64,000 nt of DNA from Alteromonas salexigens (lineage in GTDB: Bacteria; Pseudomonadota; Gammaproteobacteria; Enterobacterales; Alteromonadaceae), in NCBI RefSeq assembly GCF_025628895.1, contig NZ_JAOTJC010000012.1:124001-188000 (forward strand), given 5' to 3'. Under the pieces are notes generated by a model. The model was not told where the DNA came from, ran no database searches, and worked only from the letters and a program-made list of their open reading frames with translations. Made by a program: the position numbers and the translations under genes. Shown here piece after piece: positions 8,476 to 15,598 of the stretch. Every line of letters begins with the position of its first letter. The stretch's first letter is position 1.

Positions 8476-8503
8476 TTGCCGTCGGGCGTGGTAAGGTTAA
8501 GAT
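8476..8503 (+). promoter_or_regulatory. Sigma70-like promoter for the attenuator transcript
   Basis: TTGCCG (8476-8481) and TAAGAT (8498-8503) are separated by 16 bases. Transcription would begin near 8510, about 45 bases before the leader-peptide start. This is a visual match only. Confidence 0.4.
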
Positions 8504-8556
8504 GAAAATTACGCGCACAGGCGCCATCGTCGAATTAGATTGATCAAGGAATTCTC

Positions 8557-8601
8557 ATGCAAACCGTTACTGCACAGTATAATTATAATTTTACCTACTG
8601 A
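8557..8601 (+). CDS. Attenuator leader peptide MQTVTAQYNYNFTY
   Basis: A 14-codon open frame with a strong AAGGA ribosome-binding site seven bases upstream. The last seven residues are YNYNFTY: three Tyr and one Phe codon just before the stop. It is followed by mutually exclusive hairpins (8637-8701), the standard arrangement of ribosome-mediated transcription attenuation. Stalling at Tyr codons, or at Phe or Asn, would favour the antiterminator and let RNA polymerase reach the XRE-like gene at 8726. This is inferred from arrangement; the peptide itself is not one I recognise. Confidence 0.65.
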   Translation: MQTVTAQYNYNFTY

Positions 8602-8636
8602 TTGCGCCTGACTTGGTGTTCAGGGGCTGATATCGC

Positions 8637-8701
8637 TTCTGGGCATCGCAGGTAAACGTTTTGCAAAAAAGCCCAGAATGGTTTCCCATCTGGGCTTTTT
8701 T
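8637..8701 (+). promoter_or_regulatory. Transcription attenuator: antiterminator and intrinsic terminator
   Basis: The terminator is a 13-base-pair stem: A6GCCCAGA at 8665-8677 pairs with TCTGGGCT6 at 8689-8701 and ends in the T-run. The antiterminator is TTCTGGGC at 8637-8644, exactly complementary to GCCCAGAA at 8671-8678, so it consumes the terminator's 5' arm. Upstream, CCTGA (8607-8611) can pair with TCAGG (8620-8624) as a possible pause stem overlapping the leader stop region. The terminator ends 24 bases before the next start codon. Confidence 0.7.
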
Positions 8702-8725
8702 AATGCCCTTTGCAGAGTGAATAAC

Positions 8726-8962
8726 ATGAAAGATCTAACACTGGGGCAGATTCGCCGCCAAAACAGAGTAAAACAGGAAGTGGTAGCCATGGCGCTTTGT
8801 GTAACTGCGTCGGGGGTGAGTAAACTGGAAGCAAAGCGCATTCAGGACGTACCCTTGCAGCGGGCCGCAGCGTACTTAGCGGCGGTTGGGGGACAAATGA
8901 AAGTAGAGCTGACGTTACCGGATGGCGTAACGCTGTCGTTAGGGGAAGGGGACACGGCCTGA
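8726..8962 (+). CDS. Small XRE-like helix-turn-helix regulator behind an attenuator
   Basis: 78 residues from the ATG at 8726. A longer in-frame start at 8678 lies inside the attenuator terminator and is rejected. The N-terminal half reads as a lambda-repressor-type HTH: LGQIRRQNRVKQEVVAMALCVTASGVSKLEAKRIQDVPLQRAAAYLAAVGG. It ends with a short strand-rich tail (MKVELTLPDGVTLSL), as in many orphan or antitoxin-like XRE proteins. No toxin gene is next to it: the following gene is a secreted hydrolase on the opposite strand. Its target is unknown; control by Tyr/Phe supply is suggested by the leader. Confidence 0.75.
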   Translation: MKDLTLGQIRRQNRVKQEVVAMALCVTASGVSKLEAKRIQDVPLQRAAAYLAAVGGQMKVELTLPDGVTLSLGEGDTA

Positions 8963-8978
8963 GCCGTGCCCTGCATGA

Positions 8979-10274
8979 CTAATTTGTGTAGCTAACACTG
9001 TTTTCCCGGAATCGTACATCCGTCGCGAATGCGTGTAGCCAGGTTTTAAACGCCACGCCTTCTGCGCTGCTCTCATTGAAGAACGGGCTGGGCTGGCTTA
9101 CCGGTAACGCATTGTGCTCACAGAAGTCGGTTAATACCATATGGCAGGTACCTTCACCGATGTAGTACTGATAATTCCACGTAAATGCTGACAATGTGTG
9201 GGCAGAGGCTCCCATGCGAACATGCCACGTCAAAAAGTATAAGAACTCTGACTGGGAAAGCGCCCAGTCCGCCGGGTTCAGGTTACCCCGATCGATCTGA
9301 TCTGCAATTTTCAGAAACTGTACCTGTACCGCATCCAGCCCGGTGGTGTACTGAGCGAATCGGTTGAAAGGGTAAGCGTACGCCAGCGCACCCATTAACT
9401 GATTATTCAGCTTGTAAAAACGGTAACCACCAAGCTTACGGTTAAACGGTGCCGGTAGGGTGTTTTCAAGATTCCAGTTTCCGCCCGGGGTAAGCACGTC
9501 ATTCACAAAGCCCCGGGTCATCACCGCCATGGCTGAGTCAGAGAGCAGGGAAGCCTGTACGTCCGGGAACGCCGACTGCATATAAGGGAAGTTGAGGGTG
9601 GCGCCGTAGCCACCGGCACTGCTACCCGCAATTAGCATATTGTCTGGCGTCTCTGAGGCATAATGGGATTTCAGCCATTCGCGTACCGCCAGCACATTGT
9701 CATGGCCACGGTGCTTAATGGACACAGGCGCACCTGGCATGCCGGTTACTACACCCGTATTATCGGTATATTCGACTTCGCTCGAACCCGCATGCAAGTC
9801 ACCACTGCAATAAGGAATGAATACCTTACTCCAGTCTTTAAACGGGTTATCGTCTCGCTGGTCATTAAAAATCCCCCCCATTTCGGCGGGGTGATTTTCC
9901 GTGTGTATAGACGGATTATAAGCTGGGCGGCTTTGTGGATTGCCGTCGTGTTGCAAGGCTAACGAGTCGACGCAGGTGGCATCATTCCAACAGGCACCGC
10001 CGCCCTGAAAATAAACCAGCACATTGTCTGACTCACCCTGTTTAAAGTAAAAACGAAAGTCGTTGGGAATGAAATCAGGCGTGCCCGGAGGCGCATCAGC
10101 CGGCGCGGGCAGTGCTTCCATAGCACAGGCAGGTTGTATTGTTTTGGAGGTGCCATCTGACAGCGTTACCTGCATATTTTTTTCAACAGGAATGGTTTGC
10201 CACTCCTGCGCATGAGCGCAGGTTAAACCGAAAACTGAACAGGCTGAGAAGAGAAACAAGCGCTTGAGAAACAT
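8979..10274 (-). CDS. Secreted pectinacetylesterase-family (PAE/Notum-type) hydrolase
   Basis: 431 residues with a signal peptide (about 1-22, cleavage near AHAQEW). Key features are an oxyanion-loop-like YFQGGGACWNDATC at about residue 90, the nucleophile elbow GSSAGGYG (serine near residue 215), conserved Cys pairs, and a C-terminal half with the catalytic histidine probably in the EGTCHMVL region. The family hydrolyses esters such as acetyl groups on pectin or other polysaccharides; bacterial members have varied or unknown substrates. It is transcribed on its own, convergent with the XRE-like gene and divergent from upp. Confidence 0.8.
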   Translation of the reverse strand: MFLKRLFLFSACSVFGLTCAHAQEWQTIPVEKNMQVTLSDGTSKTIQPACAMEALPAPADAPPGTPDFIPNDFRFYFKQGESDNVLVYFQGGGACWNDATCVDSLALQHDGNPQSRPAYNPSIHTENHPAEMGGIFNDQRDDNPFKDWSKVFIPYCSGDLHAGSSEVEYTDNTGVVTGMPGAPVSIKHRGHDNVLAVREWLKSHYASETPDNMLIAGSSAGGYGATLNFPYMQSAFPDVQASLLSDSAMAVMTRGFVNDVLTPGGNWNLENTLPAPFNRKLGGYRFYKLNNQLMGALAYAYPFNRFAQYTTGLDAVQVQFLKIADQIDRGNLNPADWALSQSEFLYFLTWHVRMGASAHTLSAFTWNYQYYIGEGTCHMVLTDFCEHNALPVSQPSPFFNESSAEGVAFKTWLHAFATDVRFRENSVSYTN

Positions 10275-10532
10275 AGTTTCGTTCCTTGAATTATTGGTTG
10301 AACAGCCTATACCGCAGACTATTAAAAAAAGTTCATCTTAAAGAAATAAATTAATGTTGGATAGAGTAAAAAATACTCAGTTGTGTTGCGTCTCTACTCC
10401 TGAAAAGTAGGTGGTCACCCGCTGGGTTGATGCGAGATTGCGCGCTTAGTCTGAGGCTGGCGGGTAACGCTCGCATATACGAGGAATTTTTCCTACCATA
10501 TGGGGTTAATTACAACCCGCAGCGAGACAAAC

Positions 10533-11162
10533 ATGGCCGTTCACGAGATTACCCACCCCCTTATTCAACACAAAGTCGGACTGATGCGTGATGCCGGTAT
10601 AAGCAGTAAGCATTTTAGGGAGCTGGCCGGTGAAGTCGGTAATTTGTTGACCTATGAGGCGACCCGGGCGCTGCCAACAGAGGAAGCAACCATCACCAGC
10701 TGGTCCGGGGATCAGGTACCGGTAAAACGCATTGCCGGCAAAAAAATCACCGTGGTGCCAATTTTACGGGCGGGCCTGGGGATGCTTGATGGTGTTCTGG
10801 AGCTTATCCCCAACGCCAAAATCAGCGTCGTTGGCCTGTATCGTGATGAGGAGTCACTGGAGCCGGTGGCCTACTTTGACAAGGTGGTGAAAGATATCGA
10901 TCAGCGCATGGCGCTTATTGTCGACCCCATGCTGGCCACCGGGGGCACTCTGATCGCCACCATTGATTTGTTAAAGCAAAAAGGCTGCACACAAATCATG
11001 GGGCTGTTTTTAGTGGCCGCCCCAGAAGGGATTAAAGCGGTGACAGATGCCCATCCGGATGTAGACATTTTCACTGCATCCATCGACGAAAAGCTCAACG
11101 ATAAAGGCTATATATTGCCCGGCCTGGGTGATGCCGGAGATAAAATATTCGGCACCCGTTAA
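10533..11162 (+). CDS. upp: Uracil phosphoribosyltransferase
   Basis: 209 residues, matching the E. coli enzyme (208). It converts uracil plus PRPP to UMP in pyrimidine salvage, in the cytoplasm. The sequence shows [13 protein letters not shown] at the N-terminus, [18 protein letters not shown], the PRPP-binding loop [12 protein letters not shown], and the C-terminal [18 protein letters not shown] uracil-binding end. The start at MAVHEITHP is chosen by alignment to the family; an in-frame ATG at 10500 would add 11 unlikely residues. It is a single gene followed by a hairpin terminator (11225-11242). Confidence 0.97.
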   Translation: MAVHEITHPLIQHKVGLMRDAGISSKHFRELAGEVGNLLTYEATRALPTEEATITSWSGDQVPVKRIAGKKITVVPILRAGLGMLDGVLELIPNAKISVVGLYRDEESLEPVAYFDKVVKDIDQRMALIVDPMLATGGTLIATIDLLKQKGCTQIMGLFLVAAPEGIKAVTDAHPDVDIFTASIDEKLNDKGYILPGLGDAGDKIFGTR

Positions 11163-11224
11163 CATTTATTTCTCAATAAGGTTGCGGTCTGGCGATCAAC
11201 ATTTTAAAATTATGTTAATCGATT

Positions 11225-11242
11225 AAGCCCTCGTCGGGCTTT
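11225..11242 (+). terminator. Intrinsic terminator after upp
   Basis: AAGCCC (11225-11230), a five-base loop, then GGGCTTT and a short T-rich stretch (TTTACTT). It lies 62 bases after the upp stop. Confidence 0.6.
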
Positions 11243-11311
11243 ACTTCGCAAAGCACGTTTAAACAGCACTACAAATTTATACCGGCTCATTTGCTTGGTG
11301 AGGTGCAAAAT

Positions 11312-11325
11312 TGAAAGCGCTTGCA
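11312..11325. promoter_or_regulatory. LacI/GalR-type operator TGAAAGCGCTTGCA
   Basis: A 14-base near-palindrome fitting the general LacI-family pattern TGNAANCGNTTNCA, with only one base pair unmatched between halves and the typical central CG. It lies 32 bases before the LacI-family gene's ATG, so autoregulation is likely. I did not find an equally good copy upstream of the TonB receptor (18524-18767). Confidence 0.65.
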
Positions 11326-11357
11326 TGCGAGGGTGGCCCTTATTACTAAGCCAGGCA

Positions 11358-12383
11358 ATGACAAAAACAAAACTGACTCTTCGGGATGTAGCTACCAAGC
11401 TGGGCGTCTCAACTGCCACAATTTCAAACGCCTTTAACCGGCCGGACCAGTTATCAGCAGCAAAGCGTGAAGAAATTCTGGCTGCTTGCAAAACTATCGG
11501 CTATCACGGCCCAAACCGGGCCGCGCAAATTTTGCGTAAAGGTCACTCTAATATCATAGCGCTGGTGCTGGCAGACAGCATTCAGTATGTAGTAAGCGAT
11601 CCGCTGGCCAGTAAGTTTATCCAGGGTGTCTCCGGAGAGTTGCAGAAGCACAATAAGCACCTGTTGCTGTATGCCGGCGACTCAGAAACTATCATGGATA
11701 TTGTGGATTTCGTGGATGGCTTTATCTGCTATGGTGCCCCCCGCAATGCGGCACTGGCTCAGGAAATGGCCCAGCAGAGTAAACCGGTAGTGGCGGTGGA
11801 TTTTGACCTTCAGGGGTTTCCGTCTATTAACATAGACAACGAGGAGGCCGCCTATCAGGTGGCCAGGCAAGCTGTTAACGCAGACGACCATGTAGCTATT
11901 CTTGGTTTACGGCTGATTGATTCACCGAGTACCTGCCGGGTTTACGATACTCCCCTGTTTGAATGCGACCGTTCCATTTCACACCGTCGGCTGGAAGGGT
12001 ACCGTCGAGCCGTGTCAGAAGCGGGGGCGTCGGTCAGCAGTGACTGGATTTGGCATATACCGGAAAGTGACAGCACCTACGCCCGGCAAGCCGCGCGGGA
12101 AGTGCTGAACAGTCACCCGCGCCCGGATACGGTGCTGTGCATGAGTGATATCATTGCGCTTGAGTTGCTGCAGTGTGCGCTGGCCATGGACATTAAAATT
12201 CCCCAGGAACTGCGCATTACCGGCTTTGACGGTATAGACGAAGCGCTGCGAACCCGCCCCCCGTTAACCACGGTCTGTCAGGCCAGCATGGAAAAAGGCC
12301 AGCTGGCTGCACAATCGTTATTAAATCGTGAACAGAACGCCATTAAGATGCCGTTCGAGCTGAAACTGGGTGAAACCAGCTGA
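11358..12383 (+). CDS. LacI-family transcriptional regulator
   Basis: 341 residues from the ATG at 11358; an earlier in-frame start at 11295 would run through the operator. The N-terminal HTH is clear (LTLRDVATKLGVSTATISNAFNRPDQLS), followed by the hinge (RAAQILRKGHSNIIALVL). The periplasmic-binding-protein-like effector domain ends with the family's ITGFDGIDEALRTRPPLTTVCQ. It converges with the two halogenase-like genes and the TonB receptor and probably controls them in response to a sugar or sugar derivative, as LacI proteins usually do; the ligand cannot be read from the sequence. An operator-like site precedes it. Confidence 0.92.
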   Translation: MTKTKLTLRDVATKLGVSTATISNAFNRPDQLSAAKREEILAACKTIGYHGPNRAAQILRKGHSNIIALVLADSIQYVVSDPLASKFIQGVSGELQKHNKHLLLYAGDSETIMDIVDFVDGFICYGAPRNAALAQEMAQQSKPVVAVDFDLQGFPSINIDNEEAAYQVARQAVNADDHVAILGLRLIDSPSTCRVYDTPLFECDRSISHRRLEGYRRAVSEAGASVSSDWIWHIPESDSTYARQAAREVLNSHPRPDTVLCMSDIIALELLQCALAMDIKIPQELRITGFDGIDEALRTRPPLTTVCQASMEKGQLAAQSLLNREQNAIKMPFELKLGETS

Positions 12384-12408
12384 TTTGCTTCGCAACCAAT
12401 TCTGGCAG

Positions 12409-12443
12409 AGAGAGTTATCCGGTTAAGCTTGGATAACTCTCTT
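12409..12443. terminator. Bidirectional terminator between the LacI gene and the halogenase-like genes
   Basis: A perfect 12-base stem: AGAGAGTTATCC (12409-12420), ten-base loop, GGATAACTCTCT (12431-12442), followed by TT on the plus strand. It sits between two converging genes. Confidence 0.7.
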
Positions 12444-12457
12444 TGCATCCAGTGTCG

Positions 12458-13960
12458 CTAGGCAGGGCGGTAACGGGTTAATACGTCGGTGTGCGACTGG
12501 AAATTCAGCGCACACCCTTCGAAAAAGCGGGGCAGGCCGTTTTCTTCTAATAAATCGCCTGTGCCGGGCTGGTTGGGCGCCACGGGCGGAAAAATCCCAT
12601 AGCCTGCCAGCATACAGTGCCACGATGTCGCTCCAAAATGTGATTCCAGTTGCTGTCGCTGAATTTCCTGCGTGAGGTCGCCCTTGCGATACCATACGTC
12701 CAGTAATTGTAATAACGACTCCGACAGCGCCATATTGTTACGGTTGTCCCGCCAATAGGCTGAATCATCCCGGGTATTGAGCTTGTAGTGACCCACAATG
12801 TAGTCCCGGACCCGCTCAAAGCGTTCTGAGATGATGGCGTTATATTCGTCCCGGTACTGCGGCGAGAGCTCACCAGCGGTAAACTTATCGATAAATATTT
12901 CGATACCCAGCTGTACCAGGTGGAGTGCGGTCGCCTCCAGTGGCTCGATAAAGCCCTGTGATAACCCCAGTCCCAGGCAATTGTGGCTCCAGGCTTGTTC
13001 TGTCTGGCCTACCCGCATGTTTAAAAAGCGTGCTTCCACGTCACTGTCCAGTAACCCCAGGTGGCGTCTTAGTTCCGTTTCGGCGCTATCTTTATCCAGA
13101 TAATCCGTGCTGTATACATAGCCATTGCCGGTACGGTTGGTTAACGGGATCTGCCAAGTCCAGCCATTAGATAACGCCGTAGCCCGGGTTTCCACCGGCG
13201 GTTTCTCCATGGCCGGGGTAGGCAACACCACAGCGGCACCGTTAAAAAGGTTTTCTTTAAACGAACGGAACGGAACCTTTAGCGTGTTTTGCAGCAACAG
13301 CGAACGGAATCCTGAGCAATCGACAAAAAAGTCACCCTCGATACGCCGGCCGTCGGCCAGCTGTAAGGTTTGTATATCCTTACTGGGGGCCGTGATGACC
13401 TCTGTGATATTTGCCTGAATATGCTCTACCTGATTTGCCACCGCACGGGTGCGAAGAAACTCGCCGAGCTTGCCGGAATCAAAGTGATAGCCGTATTCAA
13501 TACGAAACGGGAAGTTGTCGGGGGTGACAGGCGCCAGTCCGCGATTGGCCAGATAACCATTAAACAGAAACTTTTCTGGCGTCGTTTCAACGTCCAGACC
13601 CAGCCGACGGGTGCGACTGTTCACATGGAAAGGGCGTTCACTGAATGTGTCCAGTTGCGAAATAAAAGGGTGGCTGTACTCAGCCACACCCATCTGCGGG
13701 CTCCAGCCGGCGAAGCGAATGTTCACTTTGTAGGTGGCATGACACGCCGGCATCCACTCTGATTCGGCGATCCCCAAATCATTAAAAAACCGCTTGAGGG
13801 TGGGGGTTGAGCCTTCACCGACGCCGATGGTGCCGAGATCGGGTGATTCAATCAGCGAAATGCGTACACGCTGGTCGGCAAGGTGGTGGGCAAACAGGTT
13901 GGCGGCCATCCAGCCGGCGGTGCCACCGCCCACAATCACCATATGCATAGGTTCAGACAT
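12458..13960 (-). CDS. Flavin-dependent tryptophan-halogenase-family protein (second of a tandem pair)
   Basis: 500 residues starting one base after the stop of the upstream halogenase-like gene, with a GGGGG stretch upstream. It has the FAD-binding VIVGGGTAGWMAA at the N-terminus, a GVGEGSTPTLKRFF loop, an active-site-lysine-like position in CHATYKVNIRF, and WTWQIP (the WxWxIP signature near residue 270). Family enzymes use FADH2, O2 and halide to chlorinate or brominate tryptophan or other aromatics. Members encoded beside TonB receptors, as here, form a separate clade whose substrate is generally unknown; some may not halogenate free tryptophan. It is probably cotranscribed with the gene before it. 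Confidence 0.88.
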   Translation of the reverse strand: MSEPMHMVIVGGGTAGWMAANLFAHHLADQRVRISLIESPDLGTIGVGEGSTPTLKRFFNDLGIAESEWMPACHATYKVNIRFAGWSPQMGVAEYSHPFISQLDTFSERPFHVNSRTRRLGLDVETTPEKFLFNGYLANRGLAPVTPDNFPFRIEYGYHFDSGKLGEFLRTRAVANQVEHIQANITEVITAPSKDIQTLQLADGRRIEGDFFVDCSGFRSLLLQNTLKVPFRSFKENLFNGAAVVLPTPAMEKPPVETRATALSNGWTWQIPLTNRTGNGYVYSTDYLDKDSAETELRRHLGLLDSDVEARFLNMRVGQTEQAWSHNCLGLGLSQGFIEPLEATALHLVQLGIEIFIDKFTAGELSPQYRDEYNAIISERFERVRDYIVGHYKLNTRDDSAYWRDNRNNMALSESLLQLLDVWYRKGDLTQEIQRQQLESHFGATSWHCMLAGYGIFPPVAPNQPGTGDLLEENGLPRFFEGCALNFQSHTDVLTRYRPA

Positions 13961-13961
13961 A

Positions 13962-15452
13962 TCAGGCCCCCGTATACCGGCGCAGAAATTCGTCGTGAGC
14001 CAGCATTTGTTCCAAAGGTTGCCGTTTGGCGTCATAAACTTTTTTCAAAGTCTCGTTCAGGGTGCCTAGCTTTGGTACATCTGCAACAGGGTGGTAGTCG
14101 CGGGGCATCAGTCCCTGACCCATCATCACCTGCACCCAGGAAGAATCTCTAAAAATGTCGCTATTTTCGTTGAAAATGGCAGAAGTTTGTTTGAACGCGT
14201 CTATTTTATGTGACAGCCGCTCAGGGATCGCCATGTTTCGCATATCCCGCCAGAAGTCACTGTCATCACGCTCATTTACGTGGTAGTGCAGAATAATAAA
14301 GTCGCGAATGGTCTCAAACTCCTGCTTCGACTCCGCGTTGTACAGCGCCACCATGCTGGGCTCAATCCCCTGATTGGGAAACATTTTCATAAGCCGTACT
14401 ATGCCTGACTGGATCAGGTGAATACTGGTGGACTCCAGCGGCTCAAGAAAACCACTCGAAAGCCCTATGGCAACCACATTTTTGTGCCACTGCTCACGGG
14501 CTCGGCCAGTACGAAAACGCAGCTGGCGCGGCGTATCGAGCGCCTCAGTTTCGAGATTGCCCATGAGCGTGTCATGGGCCTTTTCATCGGACAGGTAGTT
14601 GCTGGAATAAACAATGCCGTTGCCATTGCGGTGGGTAAGGGGAATTTGCCACTGCCAACCTGAAGGACGAGCAATGCTGCGGGTGTAAGGGGCGGTATTC
14701 GCTTTTCTGGCTGACGGTACGGCCAGCGCACGGTCGGCCGGTAACCAGTGACTCCAGTCTTCGTATTCCACGCCCAGCGTTCGTTGGCTTAGCAGAGCAC
14801 GGCTGCCGGTGCAGTCGATAAACAGGTCGCCCTGAATGGTTTCGCCACTTTTTAACTGCAGCGCAGTGATAAAACCAGATTCGGGATCCTGCTGGACATG
14901 TTCAATGAGACCTTCGGTACGCACAACTCCCATCTGTTCGGCTATCTTTCGCAGGAATTGGCCGTACAGGGCAGAGTCAAAATGGTAGGCGTACTGCATT
15001 TCGAACATGGGGTTCTGGGTATTAATTTTATTAAATTTACCCTGTTCGCAGCACAGTGCGTTTAAGTCGTAATCCCACAGTGAGGCCGTGGCACCCTGCT
15101 GTTTCGCGCGTAACCAGTAATGCTGAAATCCACAAAAACCCAGCGTGGCACCCGGTGCGCCAAAGGTATGCAGGTAGCGTTCACCGGGGACACGCCAGTT
15201 TTCGAAACTGATAGCCAGCTTAATCGTGGCATGGGTTTCTCTGAGAAACGCTTTCTCGTCTATTCCCAGTGTCTGGTTAAATGTCTGGATAGGGGGAATA
15301 GTGGCTTCACCCACTCCCACGATGCCAATGTCTTCCGATTCAACAAGACGCAGGTTCACGTGTTTTGGTAACACTTTTCGAAGTAGTGACGCCGTCATCC
15401 AGCCAGCCGTGCCGCCACCGGCGATGACCACATTTCGAACAGGTTTTTGCAT
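13962..15452 (-). CDS. Flavin-dependent tryptophan-halogenase-family protein (first of a tandem pair)
   Basis: 496 residues. FAD motif VVIAGGGTAGWMTAS at residues 8-22, GVGEATIPPIQTF, lysine in THATIKLAISF, WQWQIP near residue 264, and LSSGFLEPLESTSIHLI in the C-terminal half, all matching PrnA-type halogenases. It is related to but clearly different from its downstream neighbour (same motifs, different sequence), so the pair looks like an old duplication or two-component set. It follows the TonB receptor on the same strand after a terminator, so it may have its own promoter in the 146-base gap. Confidence 0.88.
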   Translation of the reverse strand: MQKPVRNVVIAGGGTAGWMTASLLRKVLPKHVNLRLVESEDIGIVGVGEATIPPIQTFNQTLGIDEKAFLRETHATIKLAISFENWRVPGERYLHTFGAPGATLGFCGFQHYWLRAKQQGATASLWDYDLNALCCEQGKFNKINTQNPMFEMQYAYHFDSALYGQFLRKIAEQMGVVRTEGLIEHVQQDPESGFITALQLKSGETIQGDLFIDCTGSRALLSQRTLGVEYEDWSHWLPADRALAVPSARKANTAPYTRSIARPSGWQWQIPLTHRNGNGIVYSSNYLSDEKAHDTLMGNLETEALDTPRQLRFRTGRAREQWHKNVVAIGLSSGFLEPLESTSIHLIQSGIVRLMKMFPNQGIEPSMVALYNAESKQEFETIRDFIILHYHVNERDDSDFWRDMRNMAIPERLSHKIDAFKQTSAIFNENSDIFRDSSWVQVMMGQGLMPRDYHPVADVPKLGTLNETLKKVYDAKRQPLEQMLAHDEFLRRYTGA

Positions 15453-15548
15453 GGAATAATTCCCGGGTATTTCGTTATTGCGGTAACTTTGCTTTTGCCT
15501 TTAGTTAAAGTAAAGCCAAAAGCAAAATTAATCGTCAAAATGTACTAA

Positions 15549-15577
15549 TAAAAAGCCCCCGCACAAGGGCAGGGGCT
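15549..15577 (-). terminator. Intrinsic terminator after the TonB receptor gene
   Basis: Read on the minus strand: AGCCCCTGCCCT, loop, GCGGGGGCT, then TTTTTATTA. The paired arms are at about 15555-15560 and 15571-15577, and it starts 22 bases after the receptor stop. It separates the receptor from the halogenase-like genes, at least partly. Confidence 0.7.
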
Positions 15578-15598
15578 GATCTATTGAGCCTGAGTTGC

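Noticed and set aside
8678-8962. Longer start for the XRE-like gene at 8678
   Set aside because: It would place 16 codons inside the attenuator terminator; the ATG at 8726 is the better start.
12458-15452. Halogenases as part of a natural-product cluster
   Set aside because: No NRPS, PKS, flavin reductase or tailoring genes are near; receptor and LacI regulator point to uptake.
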